Source of the DNA: Stercorarius parasiticus
Taxonomy: Eukaryota > Chordata > Aves > Charadriiformes > Stercorariidae
NCBI GenBank assembly: GCA_013396915.1
Contig: VWZL01001939.1
Coordinates: 202,673 to 266,672, forward strand
Direction of reading: 5' to 3'
Length of the DNA: 64,000 bases
Shown here: positions 46,201 to 59,500 of the stretch, one piece after another
How positions within the stretch are numbered: position 1 is the stretch's first letter
Layout of the letters: the number at the start of each line of letters is the position of its first letter
The notes under the pieces: model-generated
What the model was told of the DNA's origin: nothing
Databases searched by the model: none
What the model saw: the letters and a program-made list of their open reading frames with translations, nothing else
Translations under genes and position numbers: made by a program

Positions 46201-49200
46201 CCCAAATGATGAAAGTACTTGTATGCACAATATAAGTATTGTATTACTGACTTGTCACTCTACTTTGGAGAAAGGATCAGAAATAATAAATTTCAGTTCA
46301 AGTCATGTTGCATTTGCTGTGATAATGCAACTGGGGACTCCATGGCAAAGAAACTCAAGTCACCTTTGTGGTAACATGTTCTTCATGTTTATATTGAAAA
46401 AGTAATACTGGCAGTTATGGACATCAGGGTAAGACCAGTAATCCAAAGATAATACTGCTTGCTTTATTCTTGTGTCTGTTTTTTATTTTATTTAAAGCTG
46501 AGGTGAAATACATGTTTTCTTACTTTAGTCTTTTTTACCTACCAGAATATAAACTTTAGGTCAGTAGTTGCTTTCTATCCCCTTAGCTAGTCCACTACTA
46601 AAAATAATACAAAATACCACTTTGAATAACAACAACTTTTTTTTTTTTTCCCTGAACACACAGAGGAGAGTGTGTTCCCTATCAAAACCAGTGAGGTAGA
46701 CATTCAGCACCATCACATCTGAGCTGTAAAGCTCTGTAAGGATCTGTGATTGGCTCAGCACTGAAAACCTCTCTGTAATGAACAGGAATAAGCAAGACCT
46801 TTGGGGAATGGGACTCAGACCAGCCACCTGGATAAGTGAGTGGATAACTTCAGCCAGCCAACAGGAAGCTCCAGGAAGAGAAGCATATCTGAACATTGCA
46901 GGCTATGGTGTCATTATATGGTAGGCGTTTCTGTCACAGCCATATATTGCCACTTTGTTTGGATATTGCTAGTTCCTCAGCTATAAGCAGGCACAACTAT
47001 TACTGAAATGTGCTATTGAATGCTATCAGAAGCCAATGTGGCTGAAAAAAAGATATTAATGTATTTGGTGAAGGTACCACAGGAGGTTATTTACTTTATT
47101 CTGAAATCGTAATCATATATTTTTTCTAGTTTCATTCTGTCTTGTGTTCAGCAAGAACTCCAGTCTGATTTCAGTTTCAATACTTTCACTAACTGCATAA
47201 GTATTTTTTATTAATCACATTTCCTCAGCCCATCTCACAGCACAGGCCATTAATAGCTGTGTCTGCCTGCAGCTGGGGAGGTAGCATACTGTTATTGTTT
47301 CTGGAATAAAATATAAGGCCAAACTGTCCTTTGGTTTAGCTTGGCTTCAGTAGGGCTCCTTCATTTAAACCCATCTCTTTCACTTCCCCCAAATTTGTAA
47401 AGTGTGATTTTTCTTGGTTCCAGGCTACTGCAGAGACAGAAATGCAAGAATTTCAGGGACAGAATAATGAAGGAGAAGTATAATTGTTCTTTTCCCTGTT
47501 GGTTTTCTGCTGTTATTTCTGAACGTTCACTCTGATAAAGTCTTTTATGCATAATGCATAAAGCTGCATTATATAAACAAGGCATCTTTTTTTTGGTGAA
47601 ATCTCAGACTATGAGCCTGTGGGGTCTATGGAAACATACTTGCTTTTGCGTGTTTTTCCTTCTAACAGGATTTCAAATCTCAAGAGACCAACAGCAGGAA
47701 TACTATTGCACAAAGCCTGGTCAACAGTGCGTTGTCCAAATGTAAACACAACTCTAAGTTTTCTGGTTATCACTATGGATTACAAAATCTAGATATTTTC
47801 CTCTTGTCTCTATTTTTTCCTCTATAATCACAAATCATGTAAAGTATAGTAAAAAAGAATAATTCCCTAAAGTCACTCTAACTCTCTCTCAAAACATAAA
47901 TCTCTTACCTAATCCCATTTTTCATATTATTAAATCACTATTAAGAACTTTTATACATTGGGAAACTTAAAGAAATTTACTGTAATAATTTATAAACCAG
48001 GCTATTTAAATTGCATTAAATTATAACCTTATTCAGAACCATGCCAGTTAGTTTATTTAATTTCCAAAGTGAATGAAATAAACTAAATATTTTGATTCTA
48101 ATTAGCAGATTTAGTATGGTTTAGATTAAAAATATTGTATAGAATAAATTACAATATTATATTTTCCCTAAAAATACATGTATTTAATTCCCATTCATGT
48201 TCCTGTGCAAAAGGGAAAAAAAATCAAACAAAACAGTGATAAGAAGAGATGTAGTTTTCTATTTCTGGCATTACAATAACTTTTTGTTTAAGCAGAATGA
48301 AAACTTAATCTATCCAGGAATGATGGAGTTAACATTCCTTAATTCTTTTAGTGATATACTTTCTCCAGCCTCAGTCATTATTTAATGTCTAATAAGCACA
48401 GAGAAACTGTAGCTCATTACAGCTGCCTTGGTTAATTTTAAAAGAGAAATCCATCTTTATGTAACCATATTTCAAGTGGTGGTGTTTTAATTGCACTGAA
48501 GGCTGCATGCTTCTTTTATTGACACCTTTACTCTTCAGTACTGACATAGAAAGCATCCTGCTATGTAGACCAAAACAAAGGACACTGGAAAGTTAGGGCT
48601 CCCACTAATGCACACATTCTGACAAAAATTTCCATACTAAGCTCTATTCTCACCTCAGTGAAGAATTTCAACTTAATAACATACCTGTAGTTAGAGAGGC
48701 TCATTCTGTAAAAGCAATTGTATTAGTATTTCTATGGCTGTTTTTATTTTAAGGACTTTTTGAATTGGTACCTGTATTGCTTTTGACTTTCCTGGAAAAC
48801 TTTAGCAGAATGCAGAAGAATTGTGTATCAGTGGCTACACTGTTCCTGTCTTTCTTAAGAAAACTAATCAAATTCATTAATTTTTTTTTTTCTAAACAGA
48901 TATAATCTGTTAATTTAAAAGAAGGAAACTCAATTGAACCTTATATTATGAAGCTACTCCTTTGCTAAAATAATGTTTCTGATTAGAAGTAAAAGGGAAG
49001 AATACCATCTCTAAAACCTAGGTTGGGTGCCCAGTCTTCAAAATAAGCATGGAAAGAAAATAGTTTAAAATCATGAGGAAAATAAATTTTTGAAAATGTG
49101 GTAATAGACAATGTAGGTATAATTTGTCTAGAATTAAAAACAAACTCAAGCAAACTAACAGACAACAAACCTGAAACCACGCTAGTAATGAAGGAGGATT

Positions 49201-50715
49201 AATACAGACAAACATAATAAAGGGTAAACCAGACATATGTAAGTGCTATAAAACACAAAATAAAAAATGAGGAGAAATGACCACAGAATGAAGTTGAGTG
49301 TAAAAGAAGATGAGAAAACCAAAGGTGGGGAGTTAGAAGGAAGGTCACACAACAGGTTATGATTAAGAAAATTTTCAAGTATGAGAGGAACAAAGGGTCA
49401 GCAGGAGAAACAGCACACCCTATGAAAGATGGCAAAGGTAATTTATTGTCAAAAGAGGCAGATATCACTTAAAAGAAAATGGACTTGTTTCACCGATAAA
49501 GAGGGTGACGGAGGACAGCTCTGAGAAATAGACATAAATTTCCCAGGGGAGGAAGAAGGAGAAATACTAAGGGTAATCACATCAGGAGATGTAATTAGGG
49601 CATTTATCAGTTGATAAGACTGTAAGGCAAGATGAAGCCCATTGAAGAATTCTTTGAAGAATGTAGCAAAAAAAGGAGAAGACAACAATTTTATTTTTTT
49701 TCTGAATCCCTAAGACTTCTGAAGAAAACTAGATATAACTAACGTGCATAATTAAGATGACAACAGCAGACAATTTTGTCTGCATTACTAAAAAGTTAGG
49801 CGGTGCTAAGTTAAAGTAGGAGTTAAAAGGTGTTTATATCTTCTGAGAATTTGATGTAAGATCCTAGAGAATAATATTTTGAAACTGTGGTTACCAATTT
49901 CCAGTAAAAGAACAACTGATTAAGTCAGTTGAAGAGATTCTCATCCTTTATTTCTTTTTGTGCACAGAAATTTTTATTATTATCTTTATCATGAAAAAGA
50001 GAAACTGAAAAGTTTACCAAATTTGAAATTTTAGAATTAAAATTATGAATTGCCTGTTTTTCATGAAGATCAGAGTTAAATATCATAAATGTCTATAACT
50101 TAACACTGGATGCATTTTTCTACCATTCATCAAAGGGATGTATGATCATATGAACCAATATAAAATCCACTGAAGTGAGCAGGATCTTGTCAATTAACTT
50201 CAGCTGCCTTTCAACCAGGTCACATTACATAGCTGTATATTGAGATGTGTAAGACGTGCTACAAAGTTTTTCAAAAGTTTCCAAAGAATGGCATTAAGAA
50301 CCATAAAAATTCACAGAAAATGCACTTTCAGGGATATTTCATTGGGATTCGCAGTTATGCCAGACACAGACTTTTGAGTTATTTGGTACGTGACACCCCT
50401 GGTACCCATCTCATGATGTGTCAGATTTTGACTTCTGACTATGTAACTTGTACCCTGCAGGTTTCAGAACTCCAACGTCACCTAAGTTATTATATAGCTA
50501 ACCCTAGCCTACAACTTCGTGTCAAATAATGATTTGAGAGAATCAAGGAGTGGAAGTGACACCCTGCCTCCTAACACCCTACCCCTGGCTGACATAGTCA
50601 GCTAAGGCAGACTGCTGACACCCTGTCCCTTGAAATGATAGCATGCACAAGAGAAAATCAGTAATTACGATATAGTAAGAAGTTCTTACTTGGAAGAAAG
50701 TGGGCCTTGTACTAT

Positions 50716-50780
50716 TAAAAAAAAACCCAAACAAACAAAAAAAAAAAAACCCCAAACCAAAAACTCCCAAAACAAACAAA
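50716..50780 (+). repeat. A-rich tract with C interruptions
   Basis: Runs of A broken by CCC and C, with AAAC units. It looks like a degenerate simple repeat. Confidence 0.8.
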
Positions 50781-51755
50781 ATCTCACTTACTCTAGTCTT
50801 CTGTGAAATGAGAGCTGGATTAGTATGTTGGTTGACAAGAAGGCACTGCCTTCTGCATACATATGTGCGTATTTCTGTTTCCTGAAAAAAACTATAAATA
50901 AAAGTATTATGCTGATTCTCAATGCATGAAGTCTTTAGTTATATTTATTTTAGTTTCTGTAATTCACAAATAATTTATTGTAAAGATGAATGGGAAGTCT
51001 GTCTGCTTCTTCCTTGTTACAAGACCTGATCACATTCTGGCTTTGACAACGTGATAAAAAGATTTTATGCACAAATGCTTCTCTGAAATCTAGGGAGAAT
51101 TTTCTCTGAGGCAGATGTCTATGTATTAAACTCATTTATCAAACAGCATTTTACCTGAAACAGGATGCAAGCAGCTTTTTAAAAAAACTGTACACACCAA
51201 TAGTGTAATAAGTAGCAAGAAAATATACTTCTTTCCTCTTTCTATTGTGTTTTGTTGTTATTGATTTTGTTGTTTTTTGGCTTTGGTTTCTAATAATATC
51301 ATGGTTTTAAAAGTTGCACTGTATAAATAGGGCAAATGAGAATAGGATCATCTGCTTTTTAGTTTGGTGGTTTTGGTTTTGGTTGTTTTTTTTTCCCCAT
51401 ACTGCAACCAAAATTTAAAAATTCATAAAGGGAAACAATAGGTATGAAACCATAACTATTATTCTTTATTTGTGCTCTTACGCTCACATACTGAAAACTT
51501 GTATTTAGTCTGTGCTGTATTTTCAAAAAGCAACACCAACCATATTTCTACTTCTGTGAATTCTGAGTTTTATCAAGAGCTTTCTATCACATATTTCATC
51601 TTCTCTTACTGCTTCCAGATCAGAATCCCTAATGCTGTGTTTCAAATGTAATGGAAAAGATCAATACAGATCTTTTGTTTTCCTATTTATTTGAGAAGAT
51701 GAGCTTTGAATGTGCAGATCCAGAAGGAAGTATGGTCTCTTCTAAATATAAAACA

Positions 51756-51783
51756 CGTCAGTATTACTGCGTCAGTATTACAT
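51756..51783 (+). repeat. 14-bp tandem duplication
   Basis: CGTCAGTATTACTG followed by CGTCAGTATTACAT; two units with two differences at the end. Confidence 0.85.
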
Positions 51784-53099
51784 CCAGGCTGAGTCGAGAA
51801 AACTATCTCAAGATATTTTTGTTTTGATTAACAGCCTCAGGATCAGGCCCAGCAGTTGTAGTAAAAAAAATTACATTTTTTGTATTTTTTTAGATGTTTT
51901 CCAATGGCAGATAATAGTTCCTATTTATACAAGAGACCTAGCTCAGGTTTATTTTTACATTTAGACAGCTTTAGCAACTGACAATAGTTTTTGCTGTTAC
52001 CTGCACTCATGCAAAAGTAAAAAAACATTACAAGAGTATCTGTTTGTAACTGTGGTGATATATCTGTAAATAATGCAACATTAATGAGCTTTCTAAATCA
52101 AATTATTTTTACGAAATACAAAATCAATTGGTTCTTTATTTAATGAACCTGTCTACATTGTCCAACTGCAGAAAATTTCATATACTGAAAAAAGGTAAGC
52201 AGTGTTTTTGAAACTTTAAAATTATTAATTTTTTACTTACAGGTAAATTCTACTTAGCTCTTTATTAACACCTGGCTTAACAAAGTCAAGCATGCTCCTT
52301 GCTACCTGCTCATGGAGTATCAGTTTCCTGCTATTTATGACAATATTGATATCACTAAAATCTTCCCTTCATACTGTTAACAAATTCATCTGCCTTTCTT
52401 CTGGGAAATGAGGAGTGAAACAACTGAGGGAACATGTGGAACCTCTTTTCATCTCCTCTTTTGATGATGGGAAAGAAACAAGTGGGAGTTTCTCCCCTGC
52501 CACTGTTCCATCCATGCCCCTGTCCCTGACTCCCTAGAGCAAGACTCCTGCCTGAGTCTGTGTTTTCATCTTAATACATCAAGGTCCCACCTAACTTTTT
52601 AGGTGGCAACATACATTTAGCTTCAGCTCTGCTTTTAAGGCTAAGCTGAAGCTTTAAATAGCACACCATTAAAAACCTAAGTCCAGATTAGAGTTCTCTG
52701 AGCCCATTTGCACCTCCAGTGTCACTGGGGCAAGGCAACATAAACGTATTTAAGCAGGTGACAGCTGTCTATCAGAAGGACCCTTATTCTTGACTGTTTT
52801 AAACCTCAGAGGAAAATGTTTGTGGTCTCACACTTTTGCTATAGAAGTTCCCAGGATAACTATGTCCTCATCTGGTGTTTTGCAAGTTGTCAAGTGGTAA
52901 GAAAACACAGGTCCTCTGTAGTGCTTTAAATAATTTACTGTTGTTGAACAGATGAAAATTATCCTAGCCCATGGATGCAGTGTAAGTTAACACGTTAACT
53001 TATTGCTAAAAAAGCTGGTGATATTAAGTAATAGAACTGCCAATAATTATTCGGAAAGCATATATTCTAGTAAATTGACATGTGTTTGTACCCACAAAG

Positions 53100-53560
53100 C
53101 AAAATTACTAACCTGGTTCACACAGCCGGAAAAAACCTAATCAGCTGCCTCAGCCTGAAACAAAATTGGCCTCCTGTCATCCCCGTCAGCTCAGATCAAT
53201 GAGCTACAGGAACCCTCTTCCTCTATCGCAGAATATCTCCCCATGCTCGCCTTGCGCTGGGCTCTCTTCCTGTTTATCCTTCCCCATTTGGTAAATTCAC
53301 ATGATGGCAGAGCAGATCACCTTAGCTGCATCTGGGCTGCATGGTGGCAGTGCTGGGGACTACTGTCACTTTGGGGAGCTGGACCACCTGCCTTGAGGCT
53401 CCCTGTTGGCTTGCAGCTCACAACTTCCTCCCCAGGAAGGGCCTGACCAGGTCAGGTACATCCTGGCAGGAGGACGTGTGCAGCCAGTCCCCAAGAGAGG
53501 AGCCTGCAGGTGCTCTCAGGTGTCTCAGCCGGGATGTATCATACTGAGATAATGCTTATG
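53100..53560. other. GC-richer patch, nature unknown
   Basis: This stretch is clearly richer in G and C than the DNA on both sides and holds two overlapping plus-strand frames of 67 and 68 codons (53243-53446 and 53341-53547). The first starts with a hydrophobic run (MLALRWALFLFILPHL) that looks like a signal peptide. No domain follows and the frame stops soon after. It could be an old mobile element, an exon or a regulatory patch. I cannot decide. Confidence 0.35.
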
Positions 53561-53788
53561 ACCCCAGAGACTGCCTGAGCCTTTCCTCACCTGGCAGCAT
53601 GTCTTGTAGTATGCCTGTTGCACCATACCATTTGCAGTCGTATGCTCTTGTGCACTTTAATGCTGACTTTAATTGCATGGTGTTACATCATCTTTCCTTT
53701 TTGACTGCTGCCTTCTTGCCTGTAACTTGTATGTGATAGTGAAGTCACTATCCTATTCCTAAAAGAAGATGGGATGGATATCAAAGAT

Positions 53789-53838
53789 GAAGGAGAGAGA
53801 GAGGGAGGGAGGGAAGGTGGGATGGAGAGAGAGAGGAT
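53789..53838 (+). repeat. GA-rich low-complexity tract
   Basis: Purine-only stretches of GAGA and GGGA units with one GGTGGGATGG interruption. Confidence 0.85.
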
Positions 53839-56550
53839 GACTCAGAACTCAAGAAATTTTTTTTCAATTTTCTACAAAAAAGATTCTGTGGTAAAACTTC
53901 TAATAAATATCTGATGTAATATTGAGAAAATCACTGATGTTTCTTGCTTTGCTTTAATGTAGTCAGATGTGCATTTTTCAAGAAGAAATACATAAAATTT
54001 ATTTTCAGAAATGTCTCATCAGCAACTATAATCTTAAATCAGTGAGAGCCAGGAGGGCTCTGAAAATGTGCGTTCGAGTCCCCATAAAGAGAAGGGGTTT
54101 TAATGAGAATGTTCCGTTTCCCAGAAGAATTCCTAAGTAATAATTTATTCAATAAAAGAAAATGTTACTGTTCTCCCAGCTGTGTTTTCTGTGATGTTAA
54201 CCATCTCTGAGAAAATGTATTTTTCACCCTAGTGAAACATTTCACATAATGGGTAAAATCCTTAATATTAAATTCCAGTGGTGGCTGAGAAGTGGGCAAG
54301 GTCTGTTCATTGTTGACAAAACACAGCAATTTGATGCAGATACTTAGACACCCCAAAAAATGTTATCAGTGAAGGTTAGACACCTCTAGGTTTGAATAGC
54401 AATTGAGCAAATGGTTTGAGAATTTTAATTTTGTAACTGGAGTATCTCTTTGTAGTGCAAGGGGCAGAAACACTTATTACCTCCAAAAGCAAGAGTTACT
54501 GAGATCACTTGTCCTTCTGAGAACCAGGAATTTGTGGCTCAGGCGGACTGACATTTTCAAATTTTGTAGAGTGCAGCTACTATCTATGCATGACAGTTTG
54601 CTCCTTTATTTAGAAATATCAGCCTGGATTTGGGGCTTGCATAAGTGTCTTCGTGTTGCCTCTGTGGTGCAGAATAGGCTATGCTAGAGGACATTCACAC
54701 TCCTGAATGGTAGTCCTCAAAGACAGAGCAGTATTCCTGTGCAGTGTGAATTCCCCACTACATTAACAGGGGCTTGGATATTAAATACCTTTGTCTATCC
54801 AGACCTTAAAACCTTTTAAGGATCTAGCCCTCAGATACAGAGGTGAGCACTGTAAAAAAGCCCAAGAGGAAATGAATAACTCCTTATTCATGCAGGTTTG
54901 AATATTATGTAGGGACATATTGCAGGAGGAGGATAAGGGAGTATTGAGCTGCTGTTGTTTCCTTCTTTGAGCAGCGGTCATCATCCTGTGCACAGAATAA
55001 AGTAAATGTCTTGTGAGGAAAAAACCAATATGTGATAATGCCATTGTTACTCCTAATACTTTGTCACAATGAGTTAGAATTCTGAGCCTGAACAAAAAAA
55101 ATTCATGAACTGTGCATTTCTTGATGATTTGGTTTGGTTTACTTTGGCATAGAATATATATACATACATAAATATTTACTCCAAATACTCACTTTCTACA
55201 CTAACAGGAACATGTTCTGAATACGTAGCCTCATAGTTCACTGTAGACATTTCAGGATGACATAAGCTATGTGACTGTATGCATGTGTCCTCGACTTCTG
55301 CCCTTCTACTTTTTACTTGTTTGTCTCAGAAATTTAAAAAAATGCCTAATAGTCAGCTCTTCTGAGCTGCAGGAGAGTGCCTTGTGCATTCACTCATTTT
55401 CAGAGCCTTTGGGTATTATTATAGAATAAATGAGTAATGGTAAGTACAAAAAGAACACAAAAAAGAAAGGTAGTAAAAAAGTGTTAATTTTTCTAGAGTT
55501 TGATCCAGCAGGAGTCTCTCTTGTTCTGTTCTTCACAGAAGCACATACAATGCTTCAGTAGAAAGGGTTTCCCAGCTGATAAAGAACAGTAAATTTTAGT
55601 ACATTTCTTACTGCAGAACTAATTACAGACATTGTAATACTGCTTACATGTATATGTTTTCTTATTCAACACAAAAACTCAGAGCTGCAACATAATGAAT
55701 GTGTTTTTGTTTCTCCTTTTTAATCTCAGCATTTTAGGGAAGTCATCTTGATGCAGGCTACATTAGTCATAATCATACCTGCTGTTACAAGGAGAGTGTG
55801 TAGAATAATTGAAGCACTGAACAATCTTCTTAAGGCCCTTTGTTTGATCGAAGGTGCATAGTCTATGTAAGAGGAGATGTTAGGATAGTACTCTGTTGAT
55901 AATAAACTGATATTAGCAAACTTTGAAAATGTTGCATCTGCATAGGTAATGACTTTGGCTGTTTGTAGTTAAGCTGAAAAGGAATAAAATATTAAAAGGT
56001 ACATATAAAGAAAGTGGCTTTTCTCCTTTTAGAAAGAAAACCTAGGGAAAAAAAAAGTTATGCTTAGTAATAAAAGTGCAGTATGTATAATTTTCTACAG
56101 AAATCATGCGTAGGTTAAAAAGCAATATTGAAAAATCGGTGCTAAGATTTTTTAAAAGATGTTTTATGCACATGTGAGTTCGGAAACTTTTTAAGAAGGC
56201 TTATTAACTTACAACAAGTTACTGTGAAATCTTCCAAGCTTTTGTTACTGTTGTTCCCCAACAGGTTCTGTGAGAAACCCACTCTTTTGGGAGGAAATAG
56301 GGCATAACCAGGCAAAATATGAACTTAGTCAGTATTCAGAGCATATAAAGCATGTTTAACCCAGAATATGCAACATCAAGTCAATGACATTGGCTTTCCT
56401 GAATGTGTATACCCAGTAATGAATCTTTAAACCAAATATAATTCCCCAATTAAGTAATGACTGAAGATAGAGAGCCCACACACTTTTTAAAATAAGTTTT
56501 TGAAGGAGGCAAGGGACAGGAGATTGACAGGAACACAGAGTTATGACTAT

Positions 56551-56580
56551 GATGGTAGGAGATGGTAGGAGATGGCAGGA
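56551..56580 (+). repeat. 10-bp tandem repeat, three units
   Basis: GATGGTAGGA, GATGGTAGGA and GATGGCAGGA in a row; only the third unit differs, by one base. Confidence 0.95.
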
Positions 56581-59500
56581 GAAATCTTTACAGTTACAGC
56601 CATGGTGGTGCTGCATACTAAGAGATTGTTGAGGGGCAGAAATGAGGCCATCGTTGAGTAGAGAGAAGTAGCATATGCTTGCCATGGTTTAAAGACCAAG
56701 TCTCTAGAAACCTCCGGTCTGTATGCATCATGCATCTGATACAGACAAGCCTTTTTATAAAACATTAAATTAGGGCTTGAAACTTGCAGGAGACAGACTA
56801 CCATATTTTTCTTCTGCAACAACTGAATACCTGAGTGGATACCTGAAGTGGCTCATCTGGGTGATCCAAATACCATGGGCAGCATTTCCCTGTTGTTCCT
56901 ACCCATCTCCACCATGTTTGAACTGGAGTCAGCATACAGCCCCTTCCTCACCGTAGGCTTTCTTCCAACCTGACACCCCTTTCCCCCACCTCTTCAGAGC
57001 CGTAGAAGAACTCAGAGACACAAAAATCCTCTAAACAGTGTCAGAGAATCCATGCAAATATTCAAAGCAGTGGTCACATGCACAGGCAGGAAGATTCAGG
57101 GTATGTGCACATAGCTGATTAACAAAGTTAATTGAAGTCCTGTTATGCCAGCCTTGATTCCTTGAATAGTTAACACTGCAAAAGAGAAGAGTCACAACAT
57201 TCAGGAAATGTCATGTAGTTAGGGAAAGAGCAGGTGTTCATGTTAATGTTAGAATGAGGAGGAAAGTTAAGACCAGCCAAGCTCACAGTTCCTGTTTTCT
57301 GAATGCTCCCCTCTGCTTTGAATGTCACCTCAAAATTTTCAGGCTTGAGATTATTTGTTTTTTTGAAGGGGAAGCATTGTACATGATCACACTACAAAAT
57401 CCACTGTTTGTCCAAATGCACAAATAAGCCAGAGAAGTACCCGATGGAAAACTTCTCTGCTTAATTTTATCCAACTATTCACATTTTGCATGAGCTGTGA
57501 CAACATCAGATAAGATCAGAAGTAACTTCCCAGATGCATTTCTTTGCAATACTTGATATTCCCTTCCAAAGGACACTTTTCATTAACCTTTCTTTCTATG
57601 AGCATGTCTTATTCAGTAGAGACTAAAGCTACTTATGTTTGAATCACTTCTTTTGTAAGAAAGAAGTAAAGAAAAGATACTGAAGGTTTTCAGGCAGTGG
57701 TGAAAGGTATTTTGTTGGATGTAGGGCATAGGATTGGCTTTGATGATTGGTTTGGTTTGGATTTTAAAGGATGACATCGAAGCTGTATTACAAAAGCACT
57801 AGACACTCACCTAAACATTTGGGGTTTATTAAAACCAGGCACAACCCCAAGCTTTTAAGTGTCCACCCAGTATTAACTTGAAGCATGAGCTTCCAGAACA
57901 ACAGTACATCTTGTGTCTAATGTGCATTACAGACTGATCTACAGTACATACATGTAATTTATATTGTAGACCCATTCTGAAGAGAGCTATTATAGTCTCT
58001 GATGGACTGTCTTAATAAACTCACTAAGCATACACTTTAAAGCACTGCATCAGTTTAAAAATTAATAAAAGGCAGGATAAAGTCAACTTGATCCCAGTGG
58101 TAGCAAGCTTTGTCGATCTAGTATCAGGTATAATTTTGTCTGCCTTCATGCAGTTTGCAGGATGCACAAGTACTGAACTGTCTGTCTTATTTGCCTTTGC
58201 CCTTTGGGTAATCACTATCATTTTAGTGAACTTCTGACTGTACTCCAGGGTATAGGTAATGAAAACCAATATCAGATGCATACAGTATTAGACAACCTTA
58301 TTGCAGTGCTGCCACCACACATCATTACTATCAATTTGACCTTGTCAGCACACTGTGCAGTATGTTCTTTGCGTTAGGTTTTATTACTGCTATTCTCCCT
58401 GTCTGCAGGAGTTACGTGATCTAATTGATCTCAACCGCACACTCACCCATAACTAGAATAAGTCCTCTGTCTTCAGGCATATTGTTGTAGTGATTTCTTG
58501 CATTTTTCCATAGCTCATATCTGAGCAGACCTGTTATGTGCGTTATTATGCACTGTGATGTATTTTGCCTTTTAGATAAGATCTTGCACTCCCTGTCATT
58601 CATTCTCCTTTAACATGAGTAAAGAGCTTATTAGGGATGCATACTTCATTCTCTGAGATTAGCTGCTGTCAATGCATTTATGCCACCATTTATTCTAAAA
58701 ACGTTGTAGGGAAAATGCTATTCAATAAACATATAGGTTTTGCATGCTTATATTCAATATATTAAAATGGTATTCAGGTCAATGAGTCAAATTGAAGAGT
58801 TCCTGAGACCAGAAAGGCAGAATGCTTTTCAGTTCCAATAGCAGTATAATCAAGAATTAAATGAATTACAGAAGGAAGAATTATAGAATTGCAATACGTA
58901 GGTTATCAAAGTGATTTCAGATTGTGAAATTGCAAGGAAGAACTAGACTAACTGTTACAGCATTTGGAAAAATTTTTAAGGGATAGATGAGGCAGATATT
59001 TTGTTAGAAACAAAAATCAACATTTGTTAAACACCTGTTTGAATGGAGAAGGGGACAATGGAAAAAGCTGATGAAAGAGATACTGACATAGCTTAAGGGG
59101 AGTGAGAGTTTTAAGAATGAAAGCAATAAATGCCGAAGAGGCATGGAAAGGGTTAAAATAAGGAATACAGAAAGTTATGATAGCTCCAACTCATTTACTT
59201 TAACCTTGTAAAAGCTAGGAATTTCATCTAATGTAATCATTTAGGCTTTCTTGACAGTCTGTGGAGTTTTCTCTTCCAAAGGCTGGTTCGTGTCTTCTCT
59301 CAGAGACACCTGTTGTTAAACAGGATGAATTAGAGATGCTTTGTTCTCTCGCTCCCTTTCTGCAGTGACTATGATGAGAGTTTGAACTAACTGTCAAACT
59401 TTTAAATGGCTTCATTTAGGAGGGATGCACTTCCTTAACAGTATCAAGAGGGTTTTACACCTACAGCCATACAGTATGGCAGGCAGGAGCACCTGGGCTG

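Larger units (their letters stand above)
43234..53099. other. Unique AT-rich non-coding DNA, no gene seen
   Basis: Almost 10 kb without a recognisable gene or transposon. The longest open frame is 111 codons (46561-46896, minus), with no family features. Four overlapping minus-strand frames at 48983-49688 are Ser-, Leu- and Phe-rich because the plus strand there is purine-rich, so they are compositional. Simple features are the A- and C-rich tract at 50716-50780 and a 14-bp duplication at 51756-51783. Confidence 0.45.

Noticed and set aside
46561..46896. 111-codon minus-strand frame
   Set aside because: No family features; contains a Lys run from a poly-T tract on the plus strand, so it is not a credible protein.
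48983..49688. Cluster of four overlapping minus-strand frames with hydrophobic, membrane-like translations
   Set aside because: They lie opposite a purine-rich plus strand, which makes the minus translation rich in Leu, Ser and Phe. The frames overlap each other, so this is compositional bias and not a gene cluster.
54040..54110. tRNA-like GTTCGAGTCC text at about 54072
   Set aside because: The bases flanking the loop-like sequence do not pair as a T stem, and no acceptor or anticodon arm is found at the right distance.
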